Of a DNA stretch of 64,000 nucleotides, positions 1-7,842 are shown one piece after another. The stretch covers positions 1-64,000 of the forward strand of contig JAENYQ010000002.1 in assembly GCA_016841675.1 (NCBI GenBank). The letters are read 5' to 3'. Position numbers and translations under genes: made by a program. The notes under the pieces are model-generated. The model was given only the letters and a program-made list of their open reading frames with translations. It was not told where the DNA came from and searched no databases. Position 1 is the first letter of the stretch; the number at the start of each line of letters is the position of its first letter. The DNA comes from Desulfotomaculum sp. Lineage in GTDB: Bacteria; Bacillota; Desulfotomaculia; Desulfotomaculales; Desulfallaceae.

Positions 1-180
1 ACATGGTGTCGCTTTGAATTTTAAAAATTGTGTCTTGACATTGGGGACCATTGTATAATGGCTTTCATTTTGTCGGTATTCCCGCCACTTATGGTAATAA
101 TCAAGATGCGGGTTCAGTTTTTCTTCTCTATCATTTATATGAGACAAAAAATAAAAAATTACATCTTATATTAACATTGC

Positions 181-212
181 AAGCCCTGCCCAATAGCGGC
201 AGGGCTTATTTT
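181..212 (+). terminator. Rho-independent terminator
   Basis: Perfect 10-bp stem (AAGCCCTGCC / GGCAGGGCTT) with a 7-nt loop, followed by ATTTTT. It would end a plus-strand transcript entering from the left. The first 180 bases hold no gene I can support. Confidence 0.7.
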
Positions 213-296
213 TACAAGGTTTGCAAGTAATGACTGTTTGCTATAAAGAAAAAATAATATAATTGCTATTTTAAAAAACAAAAACGCTCAAATGGG

Positions 297-665
297 TTAT
301 TGGCCTTTTGGTTTTGTTTCTCTGGACCAGTCCCGGGCTATTCTGCTGATCTCCTGGTCCGCACTAACTTCGTTGGGGTCATCTTCGTCAACGGGCGCAA
401 ACTGGTACAACTCAATTACCTTTTCATCACCTTTAAGCCTGGCTTCTCGTTTTTGCAGAAGTTCTTTATATTCTTCTATATATGATTGGGTCCAGCCCTC
501 AAATGATATATGGGCATGGATTTCATCGGCGCTGGTAAGTAAATCGTGTACCTGCTGCGCTTCGGCGGCCCGGTCGATTTGGTTGAGTTTTTCGTAGAAG
601 TACCGGGCTACATTCAGAGCGTTCATCAGGCAGTGTCTTTCCTCCATCTCCAGTTCAATTTTCAT
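297..665 (-). CDS. hypothetical phage protein
   Basis: Small acidic, mostly helical protein of about 122 residues with no recognised domain. The ATG at 665 is preferred over the one at 674. It lies about 10 nt after an AGGGGG ribosome-binding site, whereas the upstream ATG abuts that site. It is the last gene of a minus-strand array of small phage-type genes (initiator, RusA, methyltransferase), so it is probably an accessory early phage gene. Function unknown. Confidence 0.6.
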   Translation of the reverse strand: MKIELEMEERHCLMNALNVARYFYEKLNQIDRAAEAQQVHDLLTSADEIHAHISFEGWTQSYIEEYKELLQKREARLKGDEKVIELYQFAPVDEDDPNEVSADQEISRIARDWSRETKPKGQ

Positions 666-680
666 ACCTGCCATTCCCCC

Positions 681-1037
681 TTAAACCTTGAATTCCCGCA
701 CCACTTTCCTGGGCGGGGTCTGTTCTTCTTCTACAAAAGAGAGAAATTCTTCACTGTCTCCCGTTTCGTCCAGGGTCAGTTCCCGCTTTTTAAACGGTTT
801 GGTTGCTCCTTCGCCGCCGCTGCGGTGGGACTGCATGTCAAATAGGTTCATTTGTACCGGTTCGATTACCACGCTAACTTGCTCGTTGGGCCTGAACTGG
901 CGCAGTTCCAGCAAGTTTTCGTTGGTTAGTTCGATGTCATCCAACTGCACCCGTATGGTTTGGGCCCAACCGTCGGACAGCACTTTATTGGCAATTTCGA
1001 TTTTTTTAATTCGAGCCTGGAAGTCTGCTTTACGCAT
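681..1037 (-). CDS. hypothetical phage protein
   Basis: About 118 residues. The N-terminal half alternates charged and hydrophobic residues, and the C-terminal 40 residues are Glu-rich and probably disordered. The start at 1037 follows AAGGAG with an 8-nt gap. An in-frame GTG at 1046 overlaps that site and is less likely. It lies 15 nt upstream of the 297-665 gene on the same strand, so the two are probably cotranscribed. No family recognised. Confidence 0.6.
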   Translation of the reverse strand: MRKADFQARIKKIEIANKVLSDGWAQTIRVQLDDIELTNENLLELRQFRPNEQVSVVIEPVQMNLFDMQSHRSGGEGATKPFKKRELTLDETGDSEEFLSFVEEEQTPPRKVVREFKV

Positions 1038-1088
1038 TATTCTCACTCCTTGTAGTATTTTCCTTTAAGCCAGGTATTTTGATTTTTT

Positions 1089-1867
1089 TCATTCAGCTAG
1101 TAAGCACTCGCGTTTTTCTTTGTTTTCAATATCCGCAATGGATTTTAAAATTGGGTAGACTTGCTCTGGATTTACGGCATTTCCGAGGGCTCTAAGACGG
1201 TCCAGTTCTGTGGGAATCCCATAATCCACTCGTTCAAAGCAGGATTCGGGAGCTGTCCAAATTCGTCCGCTACGACCTCGAAAATGCCTGAGCACCCATG
1301 TCCCCGTTTTTCCCATCCCGCCGGTGTTTTGCCAACCACTCCGGTTTCATCAGGGCACGTATCGCATCGCTGCTTGTTGGAGTGGGCCACAATAAATACT
1401 CGGTTTCTCCTATTCGGGGCACCGACGGCACAAGCCGGAAGTACAACCGCCCACGCTTCGTAATCGCAGGCTTCCAGGTCAATAAGCGCATCGTCGAGCC
1501 CCATGTGGACGAAATGAGCAACATTTTCACCAAGTACCCAGCGGGGCCGTAATTCCGTAACAACTCTAAGCATTTGTGGCCAGAGGTGGCGGTCATCTTT
1601 TTCGCCTCGGCGTTTCCCGGCAATGCTGTAAGGCTGGCAAGGAAATCCTCCGGAAACAAGGGTAACATGTTGTATACCTGCTGCTTGAACGCTTTCTGCC
1701 GTGACATTTCGTATATCCCTCCACTTGGGTACGTCTGGCCAGTGTTTGCGCAGTATTTGGTATGGAGAATCAGCCAGTTCGCATTGCCCAACGGTAATAA
1801 AGCCGGCTTTTTCGGCAGCCAAGTCAATACCGCCAATGCCGGTAAACAGACTAAAATGGGTAAGCAA
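1089..1867 (-). pseudogene. phage-type DNA (cytosine-5) methyltransferase, frame-disrupted
   Basis: The first frame (1867-1172) begins at a TTG and carries C5-methyltransferase motif I (FTGIGG), catalytic motif IV (PCQPYS), the ENV motif VI and an RRNRVFIVA motif VIII. Motif X ([11 protein letters not shown]) is not in this frame. It lies in a second frame (1316-1089) ending ECLLAE. A full enzyme therefore needs a frame change between about 1320 and 1195, where a GGGAAAAACGGGG run occurs. It could be a genuine pseudogene, a sequencing indel, or two overlapping products. Substrate is the cytosine C5 position; the target site cannot be read from sequence. Confidence 0.65.
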
Positions 1868-1892
1868 TTAATCACCCGTCCTGCTCATTTAG

Positions 1893-2156
1893 TTAGTTAT
1901 TAGAACCCATTACAAGCCTTTTGGCTAATCTATCTGATTTACTTGGCTCATATCCCATCACCTTATCCAATTCGCTAAGCCGGTTCCGCCGCCGCGGCGC
2001 GTAAACCAGTGCACGCATTTCCACCCGGCGAAAATTCGGGCGACCGGGTTCTTTAAGGCCGGCCAATGCATCATCAAAATAAACATCTTTCGCACGCGCA
2101 CCCAGTCCACCCATTTCACGGACCAGGTAATAGAGGCATTCATTAAGGGGTTTCAT
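1893..2156 (-). CDS. hypothetical phage protein
   Basis: 87 residues, basic towards the C-terminus with an RRRNRLSELDK stretch. No recognised domain. It sits between the RusA-like gene (2 nt away) and the methyltransferase, so it is probably cotranscribed with both. Function unknown. Confidence 0.55.
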   Translation of the reverse strand: MKPLNECLYYLVREMGGLGARAKDVYFDDALAGLKEPGRPNFRRVEMRALVYAPRRRNRLSELDKVMGYEPSKSDRLAKRLVMGSNN

Positions 2157-2157
2157 T

Positions 2158-2565
2158 TCATACCTCCTGAATCATCACTTCCGCCCGTTCCTTTACCCCG
2201 GGTCGCACGAATAACCCCGCTTTCAGCCTGGTTACCTGCCGGTCATCCCTCCAGGCGATACCGTTTAAGCCGTCCTGGATGCTTTTGATATAGTTGTCCA
2301 GATCGCCCCCGGGTGCGGTCAAATACACTTTTACCTGCAGCTTTACCGGGCCATCGTAGGGGTTCTTAAACACCTGCTTGCCCGCCCAACCTACGGTTTC
2401 TTCATAGTTGCGGCTTTTCTTAGGGGTTATAGGAAAGGGGACACACCTCCTCTTTGGGGTCATCGCTTTAGGGTCGGAGGTATGTCCCCAATGGAGTCTA
2501 CCGTTTTTGCCTGCCCGGGGCCGCTGCTTGGGTACGGGCCGGCCCGGGATGGCGAAGCTTACCAT
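2158..2565 (-). CDS. rusA: RusA-family Holliday junction resolvase carrying an in-frame repeat insertion
   Basis: RusA-type endonucleases cut Holliday junctions late in phage replication. Visible signatures are the N-terminal IPGRPVPKQRPR segment, a KKSRNYEE helix, the acidic GGDLDNYIKSIQDGLNG active-site block and WRDDRQV. The ATG at 2565 follows GGGGG by about 8 nt and overlaps the upstream stop (TGATG). Between GKNGR and TPKKSRNYEE, where homologues I recall run straight on, lie about 23 extra residues. They are encoded by a GGGGACA-type palindromic repeat (2437-2489). The reading frame stays open across it. Whether the product is active is unknown. Confidence 0.8.
   Translation of the reverse strand: MVSFAIPGRPVPKQRPRAGKNGRLHWGHTSDPKAMTPKRRCVPFPITPKKSRNYEETVGWAGKQVFKNPYDGPVKLQVKVYLTAPGGDLDNYIKSIQDGLNGIAWRDDRQVTRLKAGLFVRPGVKERAEVMIQEV
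2437..2489. repeat. GGGGACA-type palindromic repeat inside the RusA gene
   Basis: Inverted arms GGGGACACACCTCC (2437-2450) and GGAGGTATGTCCCC (2476-2489) around a 25-nt centre. It belongs to the dispersed family also seen near 5,290, 7,000, 19,040 and 29,166. It keeps the resolvase frame open. Confidence 0.85.
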
Positions 2566-2930
2566 CAGACCACCCCCGCTTTTTGCATAACTTTGAACAT
2601 CTGCTGGCACGCCCGGGGGGACCTGGTCAGCCGGATCGCAGCCTGGTAGGGCTTTTGTTTTTGGATGCCGGTAAGTACCGCCAGTTGGTGCACTTCGGTG
2701 TCGGTCCAGGCGTTTTTAGTGCGGCGCCGGCGGGTGGTGTTAAATCTTTTGACCCGCTCCGCCAGAAGCTCCTCGCTGACCTGCAGGTTAGGCATGGCCG
2801 GGTTGCGGTGCCATGTGGGATTGGGTAAATCTTTACGCCGGGCCTGGACGTCCCAAAAGGCCTGGATATTGTTATCCAGCACCCGGCCGGTGGCAATATC
2901 TACTTTGATAATGCACTCGTTGCTCTGCAT
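2565..2930 (-). CDS. phage protein with Myb/SANT-like helix-turn-helix
   Basis: 121 residues. The C-terminal half has a Myb/SANT-like pattern: a Trp near the domain start (NAWTDTEVHQLAVL), a middle helix, then RSPRACQQMFKVM, where homologous domains have R-s-x-x-a-c-x-x-r. This suggests DNA binding. Its stop codon overlaps the RusA start (TGATG), indicating translational coupling. The assignment is by pattern only. Confidence 0.55.
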   Translation of the reverse strand: MQSNECIIKVDIATGRVLDNNIQAFWDVQARRKDLPNPTWHRNPAMPNLQVSEELLAERVKRFNTTRRRRTKNAWTDTEVHQLAVLTGIQKQKPYQAAIRLTRSPRACQQMFKVMQKAGVV

Positions 2931-2947
2931 GCGATCACTCCTTCCTT

Positions 2948-3892
2948 TCAGCTCATATACAGCGACCGGATTAATTCTTTTTTCTTGCCTTGATGAGTAT
3001 CCGGATGGTCTTCTTGCCGGTCTTGCGCTGAATTAATCCAGTCCATGTATGGTTTGTCCGACCCCAAAAAGGTGGCAGCAAGTTTGATGTAACGCTGCTG
3101 GGTGCCTTGCTTTTGGCACTCGCCGGCGTAGTTTTTGGCTGCATCCACCAGGTCCCTAACCAGGTCTTCCGTAGTCAGACCTTCTGATAGACCTTCCCTA
3201 ATGCGAATTTTCCAGCATCTATAGGCACGCTGCTTTTCTACTTTTCGGGGGTAGACAGTCCAGAAATTTTCAAAGTCGGTGTCATACTCACAGGTTTGTT
3301 TTTCTTTACTTTTCTTTAATGTTTCTTTAATGTTTCTTTCGGCACCATCCGAGCCCTTGCCGCCCTTGGCCTGCGGGGTTTGGAAAGTTGGTGAATTACC
3401 AACCCCGGGGTTGGTGTTTTGCCAACTCTCGGGTTGGTGATTTACCAACTCGGTAGTTGGTGTTTTACCAACTTGGCTTGCAAAAGTTGGTGTTTCACCA
3501 ACCTGTCCTACAAGAATAGTTGGTGTTTCACCAACTGTTTTTTCGGCCAGGTTTCGTTTGAGGATTTGTTTAAATTCACCCGGTCCGCCGGGCTGGGCCC
3601 GGGGTATGCGCCAGCGGTCGTAGTCTTTATTCAAGGCAATACGTTCGCCGGTGATGGTCAATACGCCGGACTGGGCCAGTAGGAGAAGTTCTTGTTTGAT
3701 GTCGCTTTTGTCGATGCCGATGATTTTAAAATCGGCCTGCCGTAGAACGGCATATTTGCGGCCGCACCCGTAACTTAAACGGATAACCAGCAGGATAATA
3801 TTCAGCTGGCGTTTTTTAAAATTGGATAATATGATCGCCTCGAATAATTCGTTGGAAATTCTGGTGAACTCGTCGGGTTGCGGGTTGGCCAT
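2948..3892 (-). CDS. phage replication initiator, lambda O / DnaD type
   Basis: 314 residues. The first 100 or so resemble the winged-helix N-terminus of phage replication protein O (ISNELFEAII ... FKKRQLNIILLVIRLSYG), which binds the origin. The middle (about 120-175) is a low-complexity linker with repeats of the type VGETPT. The C-terminus (FENFWTVYPRKVEKQRAYRCW) matches the tail common to Firmicute phage initiators. The linker is encoded by six 17-bp near-palindromes, so the presumed origin lies inside the gene, as in lambda O. Start ATG 3892 follows GGGGGG by 5 nt. No DnaC-type loader is seen nearby. Confidence 0.75.
   Translation of the reverse strand: MANPQPDEFTRISNELFEAIILSNFKKRQLNIILLVIRLSYGCGRKYAVLRQADFKIIGIDKSDIKQELLLLAQSGVLTITGERIALNKDYDRWRIPRAQPGGPGEFKQILKRNLAEKTVGETPTILVGQVGETPTFASQVGKTPTTELVNHQPESWQNTNPGVGNSPTFQTPQAKGGKGSDGAERNIKETLKKSKEKQTCEYDTDFENFWTVYPRKVEKQRAYRCWKIRIREGLSEGLTTEDLVRDLVDAAKNYAGECQKQGTQQRYIKLAATFLGSDKPYMDWINSAQDRQEDHPDTHQGKKKELIRSLYMS
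3387..3535. repeat. six origin-type iterons within the initiator gene
   Basis: Six 17-bp copies of GTTGGTGNNNTNNCCAAC-like near-palindromes start at 3387, 3410, 3433, 3456, 3486 and 3519. The first four are spaced exactly 23 bp apart. This is the layout of lambda-type origins, where the O protein binds iterons inside its own gene. Base changes are mostly confined to the central 4-5 positions, while the arms GTTGGTG / CCAAC are invariant. Confidence 0.85.
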
Positions 3893-3910
3893 TTTGTCCC
3901 CCCAAAAGCA

Positions 3911-4123
3911 TTAAATCAAGAAAGCGCATAGCCGCACCAAAAAGTATCCTGCCGCTAGGACCAGTATGGCGTAGGCAGTATTTTCTTCCCACCGCGTATA
4001 TGGTGCTTCCAGCCATTCCTGGACCCGGGTAACCAGCTTGTCCAGCACCAGGGCCAGGCGTTTGGCCGGCCCTGGTCTTACAGATACTCTTTGTTTTAAA
4101 ACGTGTGCTTTTATTTCTTTCAT
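3911..4123 (-). CDS. small phage protein with one C-terminal membrane segment
   Basis: 70 residues: a basic N-terminal half and a hydrophobic stretch (YAILVLAAGYFLVRLCAFLI) at the very C-terminus that looks like a tail anchor. Its start overlaps the end of the 4120-4461 gene by 4 nt, so the two are coupled. No family recognised. Confidence 0.55.
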   Translation of the reverse strand: MKEIKAHVLKQRVSVRPGPAKRLALVLDKLVTRVQEWLEAPYTRWEENTAYAILVLAAGYFLVRLCAFLI

Positions 4124-4461
4124 TCCTCGAGCACCAGCTTGAATTGCCGGTCAAACATTGTCTGCGCTATTTTCTCCAGCGCCCGGGCTCGTTTAAATAT
4201 TTTTACCGCCCTGGGTTTTAAGTGTCGGGTGGCTATTTCCATATCCTGTACGCTCTCGATTAGAAAGTAACCTCCGGCACCGGGCTCGGTGCTGCTGCCG
4301 ATGGGCAGGCCGTGCTCCACCACCAGGTGGTAAATTATCTCCCGGGCCTCCCGTTCGTTCAGATCGGTCAGTTCGGCCAGCCGGCGTTTGTGCACGGCCT
4401 GCTTGTAGCCGACCGGGATCAGTCCCAGCACCAAGCGTTCTTTGCGGGTCAATTGTTCCAC
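4120..4461 (-). CDS. phage winged-helix-like protein
   Basis: 113 residues. The N-terminal 60 residues (MEQLTRKERLVLGLIPVG, then LAELTDLNEREAREIIYHLV) look like a winged helix-turn-helix of the kind used in small phage regulators. The C-terminus is a basic helix. It is probably an early regulator, but no specific family is assigned. Confidence 0.55.
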   Translation of the reverse strand: MEQLTRKERLVLGLIPVGYKQAVHKRRLAELTDLNEREAREIIYHLVVEHGLPIGSSTEPGAGGYFLIESVQDMEIATRHLKPRAVKIFKRARALEKIAQTMFDRQFKLVLEE

Positions 4462-4475
4462 TGCAGCTCACTCCT

Positions 4476-4718
4476 TTATTTCACCGCTTTGCTCATTCGC
4501 TCGCAGAGTTCGGCTTTTTGCTCTAAAGGCCAATCTTTGATGATGGATAGCAGCACCGCCCGCAGGCAGCTGTGGCTCTGATCGATTTCCCGGTAATCTT
4601 CTTCCGTACGCCCGCTGGCTGTATCTCTGTAGGTGTCGAAGGGTATGTGCAGCGGTCGGAAGCCGGTCGGCAGTTTTTCCCCGCACCGGTCGCAGATTCG
4701 GTAGGTGTGTTCTGCCAT
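4476..4718 (-). CDS. small phage protein with a CxxC knuckle
   Basis: 80 residues with an N-terminal CDRCGEKL motif, possibly half of a zinc ribbon, and one later Cys. The rest is a charged helix. The ATG follows GGAG by about 8 nt. It lies 14 nt upstream of the winged-helix gene. Function unknown. Confidence 0.5.
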   Translation of the reverse strand: MAEHTYRICDRCGEKLPTGFRPLHIPFDTYRDTASGRTEEDYREIDQSHSCLRAVLLSIIKDWPLEQKAELCERMSKAVK

Positions 4719-4809
4719 TACGGATTTCTCCTTTCATGCTCATCAATTACTCTACAATGCAGCGGTTTTTCCGCTTTTTAATCACTGCACGGTAACATAT
4801 TTCTGCCAG

Positions 4810-4846
4810 GAGTCGGCCCCGCCTTTCGGCAGGCGGGGGCCGACTC
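4810..4846. repeat. GC-rich perfect hairpin
   Basis: GAGTCGGCCCCGCC and its near-perfect complement flank an 8-nt loop, 14 nt past the end of the ATPase gene at 4860. No U-run follows on either strand, so it is not a standard terminator. It may act as a 3' stabiliser. Confidence 0.6.
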
Positions 4847-4859
4847 AGCTTGTGCCCGG

Positions 4860-6968
4860 CTAACCTCGTACGGCCACCAGCATCCCGTCCTGCAGTGGGC
4901 AGTGGTCCCCGCTATGGTTGTAAAAGTAATAGCCATCGTACCGGTGGGCATGTTCCACCCGACCCAGTTGCCAGCCGCCGTCCGGGCCGCCGGGAATATA
5001 TACTTCGATGGGTTGGCCGCAGGTGAATTCGATGCCGATGGTGTCCATAATGTACCGCTCGTTGTTCTGTAAATATATCCGTCCCTCCGATCGGGGTTTT
5101 TGCAGGTAGCCGACCCACCGGGCTAGGTCTGCAATTTCCTCGCCGTTTTCACACAGGCTGATCAGCTTTTGCAGTTCCACCCGCTTTATGCCATCCAGAT
5201 GGTCAAGGTGGGTGTAGAGGTCGACCACCCGATCCATTTGGGCCAGGGTGGCAGCCAGCAGCTCACCTAGTTTGCTTATTTCTCTATTTGGGGACATTCC
5301 TAGACCCCGTTTAATCGGGGACATTCCTTGACCGAATAGACCCGACCCCATAGCAGAGGCCAGCAGTGTGTTGATTTCTTTGGTTAATTCGGCTATCCGA
5401 TCACCCAGTAGGGTTTTCCTGATGCCGTCCGGGCCCAGGGCCTTGACCATACGCTCGGCAATGGCCAATTCCTCTTCCTGTATCTTCAGGTCCTGCTGCA
5501 GTTGGTGGGCCTGCCGGCGACCGTGCCCGGCCACTTCCAACTGACGGAGAATTCCCCGCCCCTGGTCGATGCGACCCTGCAGGTGGTCGATTTCCTCGGG
5601 GTCCGCACCGCCCTTCTGCAGCGTTTCCTCCCAGGCGACAGCCTCCTGCCAGGCGTTGTCTAATTCCCTATGGGTACGTACGATGTCGGAATCCAGATCA
5701 CGCAGCTCTTTCCGGGCCGTGTCCAGTCTGGACAGGTTTTTTTCTATGGCGTTTACCCGGTGCTGCAGGTCCTGCTTGTGTTCCTGCAGTTTCTGAATGC
5801 TGGCCCGGAAGTTATCAATTTTTTCGGTACCGGTGGTGTTTTCAAGTTCCAGTTGGTTGATTAATTCCTTCACTTCGCCCCCCGACATACGGCAGGCAAT
5901 CAGTTCCGGCGCCAGGGGGCACCGGCCGTCAAAGGCCCGGAGTTTTTCGACCACTGCCTGCCTTGCCCGGACCGCAGCCTGCAATGCGGCCAGTTCCCGG
6001 TCAAATTCAGCCGCCGTGCCCGCGGTCTGCTCCATCTGCGCTTTTACCCGGTTTAATTCCCCGGCTAGTCCCTCCTGGTCTTGGTCGGGCATGTCCCGTT
6101 CCAGCCTGTTCTTTTCACTGTTCAGGCGTTCTACCTCAGCCGCCAGCTTGTTAACTTTGTCCCGGCATTGGGCGATGTTCCTCTGGGCAGCTTGGCACGC
6201 ACCGTGGGCTTTAAGCAGTTCATTTTTCTCCCTGTCCAGCTCGGCCAGCTGTCTTTCCACGGTTTCCTTATCTTCCAATTCCATGCCCTCCGGTAGATTG
6301 GGCAGTTCCATTTCTTCCAGCGCCGCCCGGGTGCGCTCCAGGTCCTTTTTGGCTTCCCGGCGCTGTTCCCGCGCCCGTTTCTCCATACCCTCCAGGATGG
6401 CGGGGTCCCCGCCGAAGCCCCGGGGCAACAGGGCTTTTACCCTGGCGGCCGCTTCCCTGGCCTGGTCATCCGAAGACCCGGCCCCGTGCAGGTACTGCAT
6501 GGTTGCGGCGGCGATTTCCTCCGCCGTGCAGGAGATACCGCACAGGGCAAAGAGGAATGCTTTCTGTTCCGCGGGGGGCAGATTGATAAAGGAGCCGGCG
6601 TTCAGCGCCAATTGAACAATCTGCTCGTCCACCCCCAGGTGATGGTAGATGGCCGCCTGGCTCTCCTGGATGTTTCGGCTTTTGCCTACGGTAAGGGTGT
6701 GGGGCGGCATGGCTCGAACCACACCGCCCAGGCCCGCTATTTCCAGACCCACCTGGCAATTTTTCTCTTTCCAGGTGATCAGATCACCCGCCCCCCGGCC
6801 GGCCCGGTCGGTCCACAGGTTGCGCCCGGTCAGGGCCCACTCAATGGCAGCCAGGATGCTAGATTTACCGCTGTTATTGCGCCCGACAAATATGTTTAGC
6901 CTGTCCAGTTCGGTAGCGTTGTTTTTATGGTTGCGGAGATTGTACAGGGCCAGTTTGTTAATGCGCAT
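4860..6968 (-). CDS. truncated SbcC/Rad50-like ATPase fused to a DUF5348 domain
   Basis: 702 residues. Residues 1-170 form the N-terminal ABC lobe of a RecF/Rad50-type ATPase (GRNNSGKS Walker A at 29-36). Residues about 190-530 are heptad-rich coiled coil with a hook-like CPLAPELIAC. After LTKEINTLLAS the expected C-terminal lobe (signature motif, Walker B) is absent. About 18 residues encoded by two direct GGGGACATTCC repeats follow (about 545-563). The last 75 residues (GRIYL...WQLGRVEHAHRYDGYYF) resemble DUF5348, normally a separate small phage protein. The likely history is deletion across a repeat, giving a frame-preserving fusion. ATP hydrolysis by this product is doubtful. Start ATG follows AAAGGAGG. 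Confidence 0.7.
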   Translation of the reverse strand: MRINKLALYNLRNHKNNATELDRLNIFVGRNNSGKSSILAAIEWALTGRNLWTDRAGRGAGDLITWKEKNCQVGLEIAGLGGVVRAMPPHTLTVGKSRNIQESQAAIYHHLGVDEQIVQLALNAGSFINLPPAEQKAFLFALCGISCTAEEIAAATMQYLHGAGSSDDQAREAAARVKALLPRGFGGDPAILEGMEKRAREQRREAKKDLERTRAALEEMELPNLPEGMELEDKETVERQLAELDREKNELLKAHGACQAAQRNIAQCRDKVNKLAAEVERLNSEKNRLERDMPDQDQEGLAGELNRVKAQMEQTAGTAAEFDRELAALQAAVRARQAVVEKLRAFDGRCPLAPELIACRMSGGEVKELINQLELENTTGTEKIDNFRASIQKLQEHKQDLQHRVNAIEKNLSRLDTARKELRDLDSDIVRTHRELDNAWQEAVAWEETLQKGGADPEEIDHLQGRIDQGRGILRQLEVAGHGRRQAHQLQQDLKIQEEELAIAERMVKALGPDGIRKTLLGDRIAELTKEINTLLASAMGSGLFGQGMSPIKRGLGMSPNREISKLGELLAATLAQMDRVVDLYTHLDHLDGIKRVELQKLISLCENGEEIADLARWVGYLQKPRSEGRIYLQNNERYIMDTIGIEFTCGQPIEVYIPGGPDGGWQLGRVEHAHRYDGYYFYNHSGDHCPLQDGMLVAVRG
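5290..5333. repeat. direct GGGGACATTCC repeats at a gene-fusion junction
   Basis: Two copies of GGGGACATTCCTWGACC (5290-5306 and 5317-5333), 27 bp apart in direct orientation. They lie exactly where the ATPase coiled coil gives way to unrelated sequence. Same family as the other GGGGACA repeats in the window. Confidence 0.8.
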
Positions 6969-6998
6969 TTTATATGTTCCTCCTTTGTGTGTAATAAT

Positions 6999-7216
6999 AG
7001 GATAGGGGACACACCTCAGCTTTAAAATTCAAAATTTGGGGTCGAGGAATGTCCCCGATTTATATGGGTCGAGGGATGTCCCCAATTACATGTTCAATTA
7101 GCTTTTGCCCCGGTAAAAGGGTGCGCGTTAGCGCATGGGGCGGCAATTGCCGCCCCTTATTTGTAAGGGACACAACTCCTTCCCTTTCGGGGCTATAGGG
7201 TCGGATGAATGCCCCC
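6999..7216. repeat. cluster of GGGGACA-type repeats upstream of the ATPase gene
   Basis: The gap between 6,969 and 7,223 holds no gene. It contains several degenerate repeat copies: GGGGACACACCTC near 7,005, TCGAGGAATGTCCCC near 7,043 and 7,071, and GGGACACAACTCC near 7,168. There is also a hairpin, GGGGCGGCAATTGCCGCCCC (7137-7156). Some of this would be the 5' leader of the ATPase gene. Confidence 0.65.
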
Positions 7217-7223
7217 CACTATG

Positions 7224-7842
7224 CTAGAACAACCGCATCCTGCTGCCGCCCGCTGCCTGGGGTGAGGGTGGTGCCAATTTGGTCCTGGTGTTTGGCCTTC
7301 CGCTTGCCATCCCCAGGAGCAACTCAATCACCCGGCTGGCCTCCGGCTTGGCCAGGTCATTGACTGATGTTTTACCCGTTTCCCGTTCAATAAGTTGGTG
7401 CAGAACCGTTTCATCCAGCCTGACTTCACCGGCCGTGGTAAATATCTTTCTAATCTGGGCCTGGGTGGCCAGCGCCTGGTTAGCTGTTCGAGGCTGCTGG
7501 GCGAGCTGGTTTGGACCGGCGGGGGCGGCACTTTGTGTGTGGACTTCCCTGGTGTTATGTAACTGACCCCCCTCACATCCAACCTGCCGCTGATGCTCAA
7601 CTGTGGCCTGTTTCAGAACTGGTGGATTTACCGTTTCCCCCGGCCCGCAGCCTGCCGCGCTATCTGCTTCAACCTGACCGCCAACCACCACCAGGTTAGG
7701 CTGTCGCCCGGCCCGGGCCTGCTCGTCAACACCGGCCTCCAGCCAATCCAACAGTTTTTTGCCGGTTTCCGGTGTGGGCTTGAATACCTGCCCGTCGAAC
7801 AGTCCAGTGCGATCTTTGGTAGCGCTGGCCGTATGGTTATAG
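7224..7842 (-). pseudogene. C-terminal remnant of a phage recombination protein
   Basis: The last 60 residues (QAQIRKIFTTAG, then a LAKPEASRVIELL segment) match a short C-terminal module found on Firmicute phage ssDNA-annealing and related recombination proteins. The upstream 130 residues are low-complexity linker. The open frame continues to 7901, but from 7843 upwards the opposite strand is a repressor fragment. The true N-terminus has therefore been deleted and the apparent start is an accident of the junction. The family call rests on the C-terminal pattern only. Confidence 0.45.

Noticed and set aside
35-59. TTGACA ... TATAAT pair resembling a promoter
   Set aside because: The spacer is only 13 nt, too short for sigma A. 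The sequence is better explained as a relic of the TTGGGGACATT/GTATAAT repeat seen near 19,060-19,090.
3387-3535. Regular repeats resembling a CRISPR array
   Set aside because: Repeats are 17 bp with 6-16 bp spacers inside a clear initiator gene. Repeat and spacer lengths are far too short and no cas genes are present.
5797-6615. 272-codon plus-strand open frame
   Set aside because: Mirror of the GC-rich ATPase coding strand; Ser/Arg-rich composition without domain or ribosome-binding site.
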